Below are positions 1-16,217 of a stretch of DNA of 64,000 nt, piece by piece. The DNA comes from Avena insularis (taxonomy: Eukaryota; Streptophyta; Magnoliopsida; Poales; Poaceae): positions 524,412,293 to 524,476,292 of the forward strand of contig CM042690.1 in assembly GCA_023614405.1 (NCBI GenBank), written 5' to 3'. The position numbers and the translations under genes were made by a program. Each line of letters opens with the position of its first letter. The stretch's first letter is position 1. The notes under the pieces were generated by a model. It worked only from the letters and a program-made list of their open reading frames with translations. It did no database searches and was not told where the DNA came from.

Positions 1-3000
1 CATATGTGGTTTGTGAAAAGAACACACATGCAATGACTCTAGTTGTGGTTAATGAAAATAACACACATGCAATGACACTGGTGGATCCATGTGGTTTGTG
101 AAAAGAATACACATGCAATGACTCTAGCTATGGTTAATGAAAAGAACACACATGCAATGACACTGGTGGATCCATATGTGGTTTGTGAAAAGAACAGACA
201 TGCAATGAACTCTGGTGGATCCATGTTGGGTTTGTGAGAAGAACACACATGCAATGACACTGGTTGTATTCATGAAAAGAACATACATCCAATGACACTG
301 GTGGACCCATATGTGGTTTGTGAGAAGAACACACATGCAATCACACTGGGTGTGGTTTATGAAAAGAACACACATCCAATGACTCTAGCTGTGGTTTGTG
401 AAAAGAACACACATGCAATCACACTGGTGGATCCATATGTGGTTTGTGAGAAGAACACACATCAAATGACACTGGTGGATCCATGTGTGGTTTGTGAGAA
501 CAACACACATGCAAAACACACATGCAATGACACTGGTGGATCCATATGTGGTATGTGGAAAGAACAGACATGCAATGACATTAGCTGTGTTTAATGAAAA
601 GAACACACATGCAATGACTCTGATGGATCCATCTGTGGTTTGTGAAAAGATCACACATGCAATGACTCTAGTTGTGGTTAATGAAACTAACACACATGCA
701 ATGACTCTTGTGGATCCATGTGGTTTGTGAAAAGAACACACATACAATGACTATAGCTATGGTAATGAAAAGAACACACATGCAATGACACTGGTGGATC
801 CATATGTGGTTTGTGAAAAGAACAGACATGCAATGAACTCTAGTGGATCCATGTGTGGTTTGTGAGAATAACACACATGCAATGTCACTGGTTATGGTTC
901 ATGAAAAGAACACACATCCAATGACACTGATGGATCCTTGTGTGGTTTGTGAGAAGAACACACATCCAATGACACTGGTGGATCTATATGTGGTTTGTGA
1001 GAAGAACACACATGCAATGACACTGGGTGTGGTTCATGAAAAGAACACACATCCAATGAACTCTGGTGGATCCATACGTGGTTTGTGAGAACACACATGC
1101 AATGACTCTAGCCGTGGTTTGTGAAAAGAACACACATGCAATCACACTGGTGGATCCATATGTGGTTTGTGAGAAGAACACACATCCAGTGACACTGGTG
1201 GATCCATGTGTGGTTTGTGAGAAGAACAGATATGCAAAACACACATGCAATGACACTGGTGGATCCATATGTGGTATGTCGAAGGAACAGACATGCAATG
1301 ACACTAGCTGTGGTTAATGAAAAGAACAGACATGCAATGAACTCTAGTGGATCCATGTTGGGTTTGTGAGAAGAACACACATGCAATGACAATGGTTGTG
1401 GTTCATGAAAAGAACATACATCCAATGACACCGGTGGATCCATATGTGTTTTGTGAGAAGAACACACATGCAATGACACTGGGTGTGGTTCATGAAAAGA
1501 ACACACATCCAATGAAATCTGGTGGATCCATATGTGGTTTGTGAGAAGAACACACATGCAATGACTCTAGCTGTGGTTTGTGAAAAGAACACACATGCAA
1601 TCACACTGGTGGATCCATATGTGGTTTGTGAGAAGAACACACACCAAATGACACTGGTGGATCCATGTGTGGTTTGTGAGAAGAACAAACATGCAAAACA
1701 CACATGCAATGACACTGGTGGATCCATATGTGGTATGTGGAAAGAACAGACATGCAATGACACTAGCTGTGGTTAATGAAAAGAACACACATGCATTGAC
1801 TCTGGTGGATCCATGTGGTTTGTGAAAAGAACACACATGTAATGACTCTAGCTATGGTTAATGAAAAGAACACACATGCAATGACACTGGTGGATCCATA
1901 TGTGGTTTGTGAAAAGAACAGACATGCAATGAACTCTGGTGGATCCATGTTGGGTTTGTGAGAAGAACACGCATGCAATGACACTGGTTGTGGTTCATGA
2001 AAAGAACATACATCCAATGACACTGGTGGATCCATATGTGGTTTGTGAGAAGAACACACATGCAATGACACTGGTGTGGTTCATGAAAAGAACACACATC
2101 CAATGAACTCTGCTGGATCCATATGTGGTTTGTGAGAAGAACGCACATGCAATGACTCTAGCTGTGGTTTGTGAAAAGAACACACATGCAATCACACTGG
2201 TGGATCCATATGTGGTTTGTGAGAAGAACACACATCAAACGACACTGGTGGATCCATGTGTGGTTTGTGAGAAGAACAGACATGCAAAACACACATGCAA
2301 TGACACTGGTGGATCCATATGTGGTATGTGGAAAGAACAGACATGCAATGACACTAGCTGTGGTTAATGAAAAGAACACACATGCAATGACTCTGATGGA
2401 TCCATATGTGGTTTGTGAAAAGAACACACATGCAATGACTCTAGTTGTGGTTAATGAAAAGAACAGACATGCAATGACTCCGGTGGATCCATGTGGTTTG
2501 TGAAAAGAACACACATGCAATGACTCTAGCTATGGTTAATGAAAAGAACACACATGCAATGACACTGGTGGATCCATATGTGGTTTCTTGAAAAGAATGA
2601 CATGCAATGAACTCTGGTGGATCCATGTTGGGTTTGTGAGAAGAACACACATGCAATGACACTGGTTGTGGTTCATGAAAAGAACATACATCCAATGACA
2701 CTGGTGGATCCATATGTTGTTTGTGAGAAGAACACACATGCAATCACACTGGGTGTGGTTTATGAAAAGAACACACATCCAATGAACTCTGGTGGATCCA
2801 TATGTGGTTTGTGAGAAGAACACACATGCAATGACTCTAGCTCTGGTTTGTGAAAAGAACACACATGCAATCACACTGGTGGATCCATATGTGGTTTGTG
2901 AGAAGAACACACACCAAATGACACTGGTGGATCCATGTGTGGTTTGTGAGAACAACACACATGCAAAACACACATGCAATGACACTGGTGGATCCATATG

Positions 3001-6000
3001 TACTATGTGGAAAGAACAGAAATGCAATGACACTAGCTGTGGTTAATGAAAAGAACACACATGCAATGACTCTGATGGATCCATATGTGGTTTGTGAAAA
3101 GATCACACATGCAATGACTCTAGTTGTGGTTAATGAAACTAACACACATGGAATGACTCTTGTGGATCCATGTGGTTTGTGAAAAGAACACACATAAAAT
3201 GACTATAGCTATGGTAATGAAAAAGAACACACATGCAATGACAGTAGTGGATCCATATGTGGTTTGTGAAAAGAACAGACATGCACTGAACTCTAGTGGA
3301 TCCATGTGTGGTTTGTGAGAAGAACACACATGCAATATCACTGGTTGTGGTTCATGAAAAGAACACACATCCAATGACACTGATGGATCCTTATGTGGTT
3401 TGTGAGAAGAACACACATCCAATGACACTGGTGGATCTATACGTGGTTTGTGAGAAGAACACACATGCAATGACACTGGGTGTGGTTCATGAAAAGAACA
3501 CACATCTAATGAAATCTGGTGGATCCATATGTGGTTTGTGAGAAGAACACACATGCAATGACTCTAGCCGTGGTTTGTGAAAAGAACACACATGCAATGA
3601 CACTGGTGGATCCATATGTGTTTTGTGAGAAGAACACACATCCAATGACACTGGTGGATCCATGTGTGGTTTGTGAGAAGAACAGATATGCAAAACACAC
3701 ATGCAATGACACTGGTGGATCCATATGTGGTATGTCGAAGGAATAGACATGCAATGACACTAGCTGTGGTTAATGAAAAGAACAGACATGCAATGAACTC
3801 TGGTGGATCCATGTTGGGTTTCTGAGAAGAACACACATGCAATGACACTGGTTGTGGTTCATGAAAAGAACATACATCCAATGACACCGGTGGATCCATA
3901 TGTGGTTTGTGAGAAGAACACACATGCAATGACACTTGGTGTGGTTCATGAAAAGAACACACATCCAATGAACTCTGGTGGATCCATATGTGGTTTGTGA
4001 GAAGAACACACATGCAATGACTCTAGCTGTGGTTTGTGAAAAGAACACACATGCAATCACACTGGTGGATCCATATGTGGTTTGTGAGAAGAACACACAC
4101 CAAATGACACTAGTGGATCCATGTGTGGTTTGTGAGAAGAACACACATGCAATGACACTGGTGGATCCATGTGGTTTGTGAAAAGAACACACATGCAATG
4201 ACTCTAGCTATGGTTAATGAAAAGAACACACATGCAATGACACTGGTGGATCCATATGTGGTTTATGAAAAGAACAGACATGCAATGAACTCTGGTGGAT
4301 CCATGTTGGGTTTGTGAGAAGAACACACATGCAATGACACTGGTTGTATTCATGAAAAGAACATACATCCAATGACACTGGTGGACCCATATGTGGTTTG
4401 TGAGAAGAACACACATGCAATCACACTGGGTGTGGTTTATGAAAAGAACACACATCCAATGACTCTAGCTGTGGTTTGTGAAAAGAACACACATGCAATC
4501 ACACTGGTGGATCCATATGTGGTTTGTGAGAAGAACACACATCAAATGACACTGGTGGATCCATGTGTGGTTTGTGAGAACAACACACATGCAAAACACA
4601 CATGCAATGACACTTGTGGATCCATATGTGGTATGTGGAAAGAACAGACATGCAATGACATTAGCTGTGTTTAATGAAAAGAACACACATCCAATGACTG
4701 ATGGATCCATCTGGTTTGTGAAAAGATCACACATGCAATGACTCTAGTTGTGGTTAATGAAACTAACACATGCAATGACTCTTGTGGATCCATGTGGTTT
4801 GTGAAAAGAACACACATACAATGACTATAGCTATGGTAATGAAAAGAACACACATCCAATGACACCGGTGGATCCTTATGTGCTTTGTGAAAAGAACAGA
4901 CATGCAATGAACTCTAGTGGATCCATGTGTGGTTTGTGAGAAGAACACACATGCAATGTCACTGGTTGTGGTTCATGAAAAGAACACACATCCAATGACA
5001 CTGATGGATCCTTGTGTGGTTTGTGAGAAGAACACACATCCAATGACACTGGTGGATCTATATGTGGTTTGTGAGAAGAACACACATGCAATGACACTGG
5101 GTGTGGTTCATGAAAAGAACACACATCCAATGAACTCTGGTGGATCCATATGTGGTTTGTGAGAAGAACACACATGCAATGACTCTAGCCGTGGTTTGTG
5201 AAAAGAACACACATGCAATCACACTGGTGGATCCATATGTGGTTTGTGAGAAGAACACACATCCAGTGACACTGGTGGATCCATGTGTGGTTTGTGAGAA
5301 GAACAGATATGCAAAACACACATGCAATGACACTGGTGGATCCATATGTGGTATGTCGAAGGAACAGACATGCAATGACACTAGCTGTGGTTAATGAAAA
5401 GAACAGACATGCAATGAACTCTAGTGGATCCATGTTGGGTTTGTGAGAAGAACACACATGCAATGACAATGGTTGTGGTTCATGAAAAGAACATACATCC
5501 AATGACACCGGTGGATCCATATGTGTTTTGTGAGAAGAACACACATGCAATGACACTGGGTGTGGTTCATGAAAAGAACACACATCCAATGAAATCTGGT
5601 GGATCCATATGTGGTTTGTGAGAAGAACACACATGCAATGACTCTAGCTGTGGTTTGTGAAAAGAACACACATGCAATCACACTGGTGGATCCATATGTG
5701 GTTTGTGAGAAGAACACACACCAAATGACACTGGTGGATCCATGTGTGGTTTGTGAGAAGAACAAACATGCAAAACACACATGCAATGACACTGGTGGAT
5801 CCATATGTGGTATGTGGAAAGAACAGACATGCAATGACACTAGCTGTGGTTAATGAAAAGAACACACATGCATTGACTCTGGTGGATCCATGTGGTTTGT
5901 GAAAAGAACACACATGTAATGACTCTAGCTATGGTTAATGAAAAGAACACACATGCAATGACACTGGTGGATCCATATGTGGTTTGTGAAAAGAACAGAC

Positions 6001-7885
6001 ATGCAATGAACTCTGGTGGATCCATGTTGGGTTTGTGAGAAGAACACGCATGCAATGACACTGGTTGTGGTTCATGAAAAGAACATACATCCAATGACAC
6101 TGGTGGATCCATATGTGGTTTGTGAGAAGAACACACATGCAATGACACTGGGTGTGGTTAATGAAAAGAACACATCCAATGAACTCGTGGATCCATATGT
6201 GGTTTGTGAGAAGAACACATCAAATGACACTGTGGATCCATGTGTGGTTTGTGAGAAGAAACACATGAAAAAACACATGCAATTACACTGGTGGATCCAT
6301 ATGTGGTATATGGAAAGAACAGACATGCAATGACACTAGCTGTGGTTAATGAAAAGAACACACATGCAATGACTCTGATGGATCCATATGTGGTTTGTGA
6401 AAAGAACACACATGCAATGACTCTAGTTGTGGTTAATGAAAAGAACACACATGCAATGACACTGGTAGATCCATGTGGTTTGTGAAAAGAACACACATGC
6501 AATGACTCTAGCTATGGTTAATGAAAAGAACACACATGCAATGACACTGGTGGATCCATATGTGGTTTGTGAAAAGAACATACATGCAATGAACTCTGGT
6601 GGATCCATGTTGGGTTTGTGAGAAGAACACACATGCAATGACACTGGTTGTATTCATGAAAAGAACATACATACAATGACACTGGTGGACCCATATGTGG
6701 TTTGTGAGAAGAACACACATGCAATCACACTGGGTGTGGTTTATGAAAAGAACACACATCCAATGAACTCTGGTGGATCCATATGTGGTTTGTGAGAAGA
6801 ACACACATGCAATGACTCTAGCTCTGGTTTGTGAAAAGAACACACATGCAATCACACTGGTGGATCCATATGTGGTTTGTGAGAAGAACACACACCAAAT
6901 GACACTGGTGGATCCATGTGTGGTTTGTGAGAACAACACACATGCAAAACACACATGCAATGAAACTGGTGGATCCATATGTGGTATGTGGAAAGAACAG
7001 AAATGCAATGACACTAGCTGTGGTTAATGAAAAGAACACACATGCAATGACTCTGATGGATCCATATGTGGTTTGTGAAAAGATCACACATGCAATGACT
7101 CTAGTTGTGGTTAATGAAACTAACACACATGGAATGACTCTTGTGGATCCATGTGGTTTGTGAAAAGAACACACATAAAATGACTATAGCTATGGTAATG
7201 AAAAGAACACACATGCAATGACACTGGTGGATCCATATGTGGTTTGTGAAAAGAACAGACATGCACTGAACTCTAGTGGATCCATGTGTGATTTGTGAGA
7301 AGAACACACATGCAATGTCACTGGTTGTGGTTCATGAAAAGAACACACATCCAATGACACTGATGGATCCTTATGTGGTTTGTGAGAAGAACACACATCC
7401 AATGACACTGGTGGATCTATACGTGGTTTATGAGAAGTAACACATGCAATGACTCTAGCTGTGGTTCATGAAAAGAACACACATCCAATGAACTCTGGTG
7501 GATCCATTTGTGGTTTGTGAGAAGAACACAAAGGCAATGAGTCTAGCAGTGGTTTGTGAAAAGAACACACATGAAATGACACTGGTGGATCCATATGTGG
7601 TTTGTGAGAAGAACACACATCCAATGACACTGGTGGATCCATGTGTGGTTTGTGAGAAGAACAGATATGCAAAACAGACATGCAATGACACTGGTGGATC
7701 CATATGTGGTATGTCGAAGGAATAGACATGCAATGACACTAGCTGTGGTTAATGAAAAGAACAGACATGCAATGAACTCTGGTGGATCCATGTTGGGTCT
7801 CTGAGAAGAACACACATGCAATGACACTGGTTGTGGTTCATGAAAAGAACATACATCCAATGACACCGGTGGATCCATATGTGGT

Positions 7886-10800
7886 TTGTGAGAAGAACAC
7901 ACATGCAATGACACTTGGTGTGGTTCATGAAAAGAACACACATCCAATGAACTCTGGTGGATCCATATGTGGTTTGTGAGAAGAACACACATGCAATGAC
8001 TCTAGCTGTGGTTTGTGAAAAGAACACACATGCAGTCACACTGGTGGATCCATATGTGGTTTGTGAGAAGAACACACACCAAATGACACTGGTGGATCCA
8101 TGTGTGGTTTGTGAGAAGAACAAACAAACACACATGTAATGACACTGGTGGATCCATATGTGGTATGTGGAAAGAACAGACATGCAATGACACTAGCTGT
8201 GGTTAATGAAAAGAACACACATGCAATGACTCTGGTGGATCCATGTGGTTTGTGAAAAGAACACACATGTAATGACTCTAGCTATGGTTAATGAAAAGAA
8301 CACACATGCAATGACACTGGTGGATCCATATGTGGTTTGTGAAAAGAACAGACATGCAATGAACTGGTGGATCCATGTTGGGTTTTGAGAAGAACACGCA
8401 TGCAATTACACTGGTTGTGGTTCATGAAAAGAACATACATCCAATGACACTAGTGGATCCATATGTGGTTTGTGAGAAGAACACACATGCAATGACACTG
8501 GGTGTGGTTCATGAAAAGAACACACATCCAATGAACTCTGGTGGATCCATATGTGGTTTGTGAGAAGAACACACATGCAATGACTGTAGCTGTGGTTTGT
8601 GAAAAGAACACACATGCAATCACACTGGTGGATCCATATGTGGTTTGTGAGAAGAACACACATCAAATGACACTGGTGGATCCATGTGTGGTTTGTGAGA
8701 AGAACAGACATGAAAACACACATGCAATGACACTGGTGGATCCATATGTGGTATGTGGAAAGAACGGACATGCAATGACACTAGCTGTGGTTAATGAAAA
8801 GAACACACATGCAATGACTCTGATGGATCCATATGTGGTTTGTGAAAAGAATACACATGCAATGACTCTAGTTGGTTAATGAAAAGAACACACATGCAAT
8901 GACACTGGTGGATCCATGTGGTTTGTGAAAAGAACACACATGCAATGACTCTAGCTATGGTTAATGAAAAGAACACACATGCAATGACACTGGTGGATCC
9001 ATATGTGGTTTGTGAAAAGAACAGACATGCAATGAACTCTGGTGGATCCATGTTGGGTTTGTGAGAAGAACACACATGCAATGACACTGGTTGTATTCAT
9101 GAAAAGAACATACATCCAATGACACTGGTGGACCCATATGTGGTTTGTGAGAAGAACACACATGCAATCACACTGGGTGTGGTTTATGAAAAGAACACAC
9201 ATCCAATGACTCTAGCTGTGGTTTGTGAAAAGAACACACATGCAATCACACTGGTGGATCCATATGTGGTTTGTGAGAAGAACACACATCAAATGACACT
9301 GGTGGATCCATGTGTGGTTTGTGAGAACAACACACATGCAAAACACACATGCAATGACACTGGTGGATCCATATGTGGTATGTGGAAAGAACAGACAGGC
9401 AATGACATTAGCCGTGTTTAATGAAAAGAACACATGCAATGACTCTGATGGATCCATCTGTGGTTTGTGAAAAGATCACACATGCAATGACTCTAGTTGT
9501 GGTTAATGAAACTAACACACATGCAATGACTCTTGTGGATCCATGTGGTTTGTGAAAAGAACACACATACAATGACTATAGCTATGGTAATGAAAAGAAC
9601 ACACATGCAATGACACTGGTGGATCCATATGTGGTTTGTGAAAAGAACAGACATGCAATGAACTCTAGTGGATCCATGTGTGGTTTGTGAGAAGAACACA
9701 CATGCAATGTCACTGGTTGTGGTTCATGAAAAGAACACACATCCAATGACACTGATGGATCCTTGTGTGGTTTGTGAGAAGAACACACATCCAATGACAC
9801 TGGTGGATCTATATGTGGTTTGTGAGAAGAACACACATGCAATGACACTGGGTGTGGTTCATGAAAAGAACACACATCCAATGAACTCTGGTGGATCCAT
9901 ATGTGGTTTGTGAGAAGAACACATGCAATGACTCTAGCGTGGATTGTGAAAAGAACACACATCCAATCACACTGGTGGATCCATATGTGGTTTGTGAGAA
10001 GAACACACATCCAGTGACACTGGTGGATCCATGTGTGGTTTGTGAGAAGAACAGATATGCAAAACACACATGCAATGACACTGGTGGATCCATATGTGGT
10101 ATGTCGGAAGAGCAGACATGCAATGACACTAGCTGGTTAATGAAAACGGACATGCAATGAACTCTTGTGGATCCATGTTGGGTTTGTGAGAAGAACACAC
10201 ATGCAATGACAATGGTTGTGGTTCATGAAAAGAACATACATCCAATGACACCGGTGGATCCATATGTGTTTTGTGAGAAGAACACACATGCAATGACACT
10301 GGGTGTGGTTCATGAAAAGAACACACATCCAATGAAATCTGGTGGATCCATATGTGGTTTGTGAGAAGAACACACATGCAATGACTCTAGCTGTGGTTTG
10401 TGAAAAGAACACACATGCAATCACACTGGTGGATCCATATGTGGTTTGTGAGAAGAACACACACCAAATGACACTGGTGGATCCATGTGTGGTTTGTGAG
10501 AAGAACAAACATGCAAAACACACATGCAATGACACTGGTGGATCCATATGTGGTATGTGGAAAGAACAGACATGCAATGACACTAGCTGTGGTTAATGAA
10601 AAGAACACACATGCATTGACTCTGGTGGATCCATGTGGTTTGTGAAAAGAACACACATGTAATGACTCTAGCTATGGTTAATGAAAAGAACACACATGCA
10701 ATGACACTGGTGGATCCATATGTGGTTTGTGAAAAGAACAGACATGCAATGAACTCTGGTGGATCCATGTTGGGTTTGTGAGAAGAACACGCATGCAATG

Positions 10801-13800
10801 ACACTGGTTGTGGTTCATGAAAAGAACATACATCCAATGACACTGGTGGATCCATATGTGGTTTGTGAGAAGAACACACATGCAATGACACTGGTGTGGT
10901 TCATGAAAAGAACACACATCCAATGAACTCTGCTGGATCCATATGTGGTTTGTGAGAAGAACACACATGCAATGACTCTAGCTGTGGTTTGTGAAAAGAA
11001 CACACATGCAATCACACTGGTGGATCCATATGTGGTTTGTGAGAAGAACACACATCAAACGACACTGGTGGATCCATGTGTGGTTTGTGAGAAGAACAGA
11101 CATGCAAAACACACATGCAATGACACTGGTGGATCCATATGTGGTATGTGAGAAGAACACACATGCAATGACACTTGGTGTGGTTCATGAAAAGAACACA
11201 CATCCAATGAACTCTGGTGGATCCATATGTGGTTTGTGAGAAGAACACACATGCAATGACTCTAGCTGTGGTTTGTGAAAAGAACACACATGCAGTCACA
11301 CTGGTGGATCCATATGTGGTTTGTGAGAAGAACACACACCAAATGACACTGGTGGATCCATGTGTGGTTTGTGAGAAGAACAAACAAACACACATGTAAT
11401 GACACTGGTGGATCCATATGTGGTATGTGGAAAGAACAGACATGCAATGACACTAGCTGTGGTTAATGAAAAGAACACACATGCAATGACTCTGGTGGAT
11501 CCATGTGGTTTGTGAAAAGAACACACATGTAATGACTCTAGCTATGGTTAATGAAAAGAACACACATGCAATGACACTGGTGGATCCATATGTGGTTTGT
11601 GAAAAGAACAGACATGCAATGAACTCTGGTGGATCCATGTTGGGTTTTTGAGAAGAACACGCATGCAATTACACTGGTTGTGGTTCATGAAAAGAACATA
11701 CATCCAATGACACTAGTGGATCCATATGTGGTTTGTGAGAAGAACACACATGCAATGACACTGGGTGTGGTTCATGAAAAGAACACACATCCAATGAACT
11801 CTGGTGGATCCATATGTGGTTTGTGAGAAGAACACACATGCAATGACTGTAGCTGTGGTTTGTGAAAAGAACACACATGCAATCACACTGGTGGATCCAT
11901 ATGTGGTTTGTGAGAAGAACACACATCAAATGACACTGGTGGATCCATGTGTGGTTTGTGAGAAGAACAGACATGAAAACACACATGCAATGACACTGGT
12001 GGATCCATATGTGGTATGTGGAAAGAACGGACATGCAATGACACTAGCTGTGGTTAATGAAAAGAACACACATGCAATGACTCTGATGGATCCATATGTG
12101 GTTTGTGAAAAGAATACACATGCAATGACTCTAGTTGGTTAATGAAAAGAACACACATGCAATGACACTGGTGGATCCATGTGGTTTGTGAAAAGAACAC
12201 ACATGCAATGACTCTAGCTATGGTTAATGAAAAGAACACACATGCAATGACACTGGTGGATCCATATGTGGTTTGTGAAAAGAACAGACATGCAATGAAC
12301 TCTGGTGGATCCATGTTGGGTTTGTGAGAAGAACACACATGCAATGACACTGGTTGTATTCATGAAAAGAACATACATCCAATGACACTGGTGGACCCAT
12401 ATGTGGTTTGTGAGAGAAGAACACATGCAATCACACTGGGTGTGGTTTATGAAAAGAACACACATCCAATGACTCTAGCTGTGGTTTGTGAAAAGAACAC
12501 ACATGCAATCACACTGGTGGATCCATATGTGGTTTGTGAGAAGAACACACATCAAATGACACTGGTGGATCCATGTGTGGTTTGTGAGAACAACACACAT
12601 GCAAAACACACATGCAATGACACTGGTGGATCCATATGTGGTATGTGGAAAGAACAGACATGCAATGACATTAGCTGTGTTTAATGAAAAGAACACACAT
12701 GCAATGACTCTGATGGATCCATCTGTGGTTTGTGAAAAGATCACACATGCAATGACTCTAGTTGTGGTTAATGAAACTAACACACATGCAATGACTCTTG
12801 TGGATCCATGTGGTTTGTGAAAAGAACACACATACAATGACTATAGCTATGGTAATGAAAAGAACACACATGCAATGACACTGGTGGATCCATATGTGGT
12901 TTGTGAAAAGAACAGACATGCAATGAACTCTAGTGGATCCATGTGTGGTTTGTGAGAAGAACACACATGCAATGTCACTGGTTGTGGTTCATGAAAAGAA
13001 CACACATCCAATGACACTGATGGATCCTTGTGTGGTTTGTGAGAAGAACACACATCCAATGACACTGGTGGATCTATATGTGGTTTGTGAGAAGAACACA
13101 CATGCAATGACACTGGGTGTGGTTCATGAAAAGAACACACATCCAATGAACTCTGGTGGATCCATATGTGGTTTGTGAGAAGAACACACATGCAATGACT
13201 CTAGCCGTGGTTTGTGAAAAGAACACACATGCAATCACACTGGTGGATCCATATGTGGTTTGTGAGAAGAACACACATCCAGTGACACTGGTGGATCCAT
13301 GTGTGGTTTGTGAGAAGAACAGATATGCAAAACACACATGCAATGACACTGGTGGATCCATATGTGGTATGTCGAAGAACAGACATGCAATGACACTAGC
13401 TGTGGTTAATGAAAACAGACATGCAATGAACTCTAGTGGATCCATGTTGGGTTTGTGAGAAGAACACACATGCAATGACAATGGTTGTGGTTCATGAAAA
13501 GAACATACATCCAATGACACCGGTGGATCCATATGTGTTTTGTGAGAAGAACACACATGCAATGACACTGGGTGTGGTTCATGAAAAGAACACACATCCA
13601 ATGAAATCTGGTGGATCCATATGTGGTTTGTGAGAAGAACACACATGCAATGACTCTAGCTGTGGTTTGTGAAAAGAACACACATGCAATCTGCTGGTGG
13701 ATCCATATGTGGTTTGTGAGAAGAACACACACCAAATGACACTGGTGGATCCATGTGTGGTTTGTGAGAAGAACAAACATGCAAAACACACATGCAATGA

Positions 13801-14409
13801 CTGGTGGATCCATATGTGGTATGTGGAAAACAGGACATGCAATGACACTAGCATGGTTAATGAAAAGAACACACATGCATTGACTGGTGGATCCATGTGG
13901 TTTGTGAAAAGAACACACATGTAATGACTCTAGCTATGGTTAATGAAAAGAACACACATGCAATGACACTGGTGGATCCATATGTGGTTTGTGAAAAGAA
14001 CAGACATGCAATGAACTCTGGTGGATCCATGTTGGGTTTGTGAGAAGAACACGCATGCAATGACACTGGTTGTGGTTCATGAAAAGAACATACATCCAAT
14101 GACACTGGTGGATCCATATGTGGTTTGTGAGAAGAACACACATGCAATGACACTGGTGTGGTTCATGAAAAGAACACACATCCAATGAACTCTGCTGGAT
14201 CCATATGTGGTTTGTGAGAAGAACACACATGCAATGACTCTAGCTGTGGTTTGTGAAAAGAACACACATGCAATCACACTGGTGGATCCATATGTGGTTT
14301 GTGAGAAGAACACACATCAAACGACACTGGTGGATCCATGTGTGGTTTGTGAGAAGAACAGACATGCAAAACACACATGCAATGACACTGGTGGATCCAT
14401 ATGTGGTAT
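7886..14409. repeat. Tandem pair of 3.26-kb blocks within the array
   Basis: The block at about 7886-11147 is repeated at about 11148-14409 with a nearly constant offset of 3,260-3,269 bp. The junction near 11147 is a hybrid monomer: GGATCCATATGTGGTATGTG, normally followed by GAAAGAACAG, is here followed by AGAAGAACAC as at 7891. This is the expected product of an unequal crossover between out-of-register monomers. Limits are accurate to about one monomer. Confidence 0.75.
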
Positions 14410-16217
14410 GTGGAAAGAACAGATATGCAATGACACTAGCTGTGGTTAATGAAAAGAACACACATGCAATGACTCTGATGGATCCATATGTGGTTTGTGA
14501 AAAGAACACACATGCAATGACTCTAGTTGTGGTTAATGAAAAGAACAGACATGCAATGACTCCGGTGGATCCATGTGGTTTGTGAAAAGAACACACATGC
14601 AATGACTCTAGCTATGTTTAATGAAAAGAACACACATGCAATGACACTGGTGGATCCATATGTGGTTTGCGAAAAGAACAGACATGCAATGAACTCTGGT
14701 GGATCCATGTTGGGTTTGTGAGAAGAACACACATGCAATGACACTGGATGTGGTTCATGAAAAGAACATACATCCAATGACACTGGTGGATCCATATGTT
14801 GTTTGTGAGAAGAACACACATGCAATCACACTGGGTGTGGTTTATGAAAAGAACACACATCCAATGAACTCTGGTGGATCCATATGTGGTTTGTGAGAAG
14901 AACACACATGCAATGACTCTAGCTCTGGTGTGTGAAAAGAACACACATGCAATCACACTGGTGGATCCATATGTGGTTTGTGAGAAGAACACACACCAAA
15001 TGACACTGGTGGATCCATGTGTGGTTTGTGAGAACAACACACATGCAAAACACACATGCAATGACACTGGTGGATCCATATGTGCTATGTGGAAAGAACA
15101 GAAATGCAATGACACTAGCTGTGGTTAATGAAAAGAACACACATGCAATGACTCTGATGGATCCATATGTGGTTTGTGAAAAGATCACACATGCAATGAC
15201 TCTAGTTGTGGTTAATGAAACTAACACACATGGAATGACTCTTGTGGATCCATGTGGTTTGTGAAAAGAACACACATAAAATGACTATAGCTAGGGTAGT
15301 GTAAAAGAACGCACGTGCACTGACAGTGGTGGATCCATATGTGGTGTGTGAAAAGAGGACATGCACTGAACTCTAGTGGATCCATGTGTGGTTTGTGAAG
15401 AACACACATGCAATATCACTGGTTGTGGTTCATGAAAGAACACACATCCAATGACACTGATGGATCCTTATGTGGTTTGTGAGAAGAACACACATCCAAT
15501 GACACTGGTGGATCTATACGTGGTTTGTGAGAAGAACACACATGCAATGACACTGGGTGTGGTTCATGAAAAGAACACACATCCAATGAAATCTGGTGGA
15601 TCCATATGTGGTTTGTGAGAAGAACACACATGCAATGACTCTAGCCGTGGTTTGTGAAAAGAACACACATGCAATGACACTGGTGGATCCATATGTGTTT
15701 TGTGAGAAGAACACACATCCAATGACACTGGTGGATCCATGTGTGGTTTGTGAGAAGAATAGATATGCAAAACACACATGCAATGACACTGGTGGATCCA
15801 TATGTGGTATGTCGAAGGAATAGACATGCAATGACACTAGCTGTGGTTAATTAAAAGAACAGACATGCAATGAACACTGGTGGATCCATGTTGGGTTTCT
15901 GAGAAGAACACACATGCAATGACACTAGTTGTGGTTCATGAAAAGAACATACATCCAATGACACCGGTGGATCCATATGTGGTTTGTGAGAAGAACACAC
16001 ATGCAATGACACTTGGTGTGGTTCATGAAAAGAACACACATCCAATGAACTCTGGTGGATCCATATGTGCTTTGTGAGAAGAACACACATGCAATGACTC
16101 TAGCTGTGGTTTGTGAAAAGAACACACATGCAATCACACTGGTGGATCCATATGTGGTTTGTGAGAAGAACACACACCAAATGACACTGGTGGATCCATG
16201 TGTGGTTTGTGAGAAGA
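14240..16217. repeat. Second copy of array block 2158-4140
   Basis: This stretch follows 2158-4140 monomer by monomer at an offset of about 12,077-12,082 bp, including the same diagnostic variants (for example the CACATAAAATGAC and CACATGGAATGAC monomers). Similarity stops near 4140/16217, where the following monomers differ. It is a dispersed duplication inside the array rather than a simple tandem one. Confidence 0.65.
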
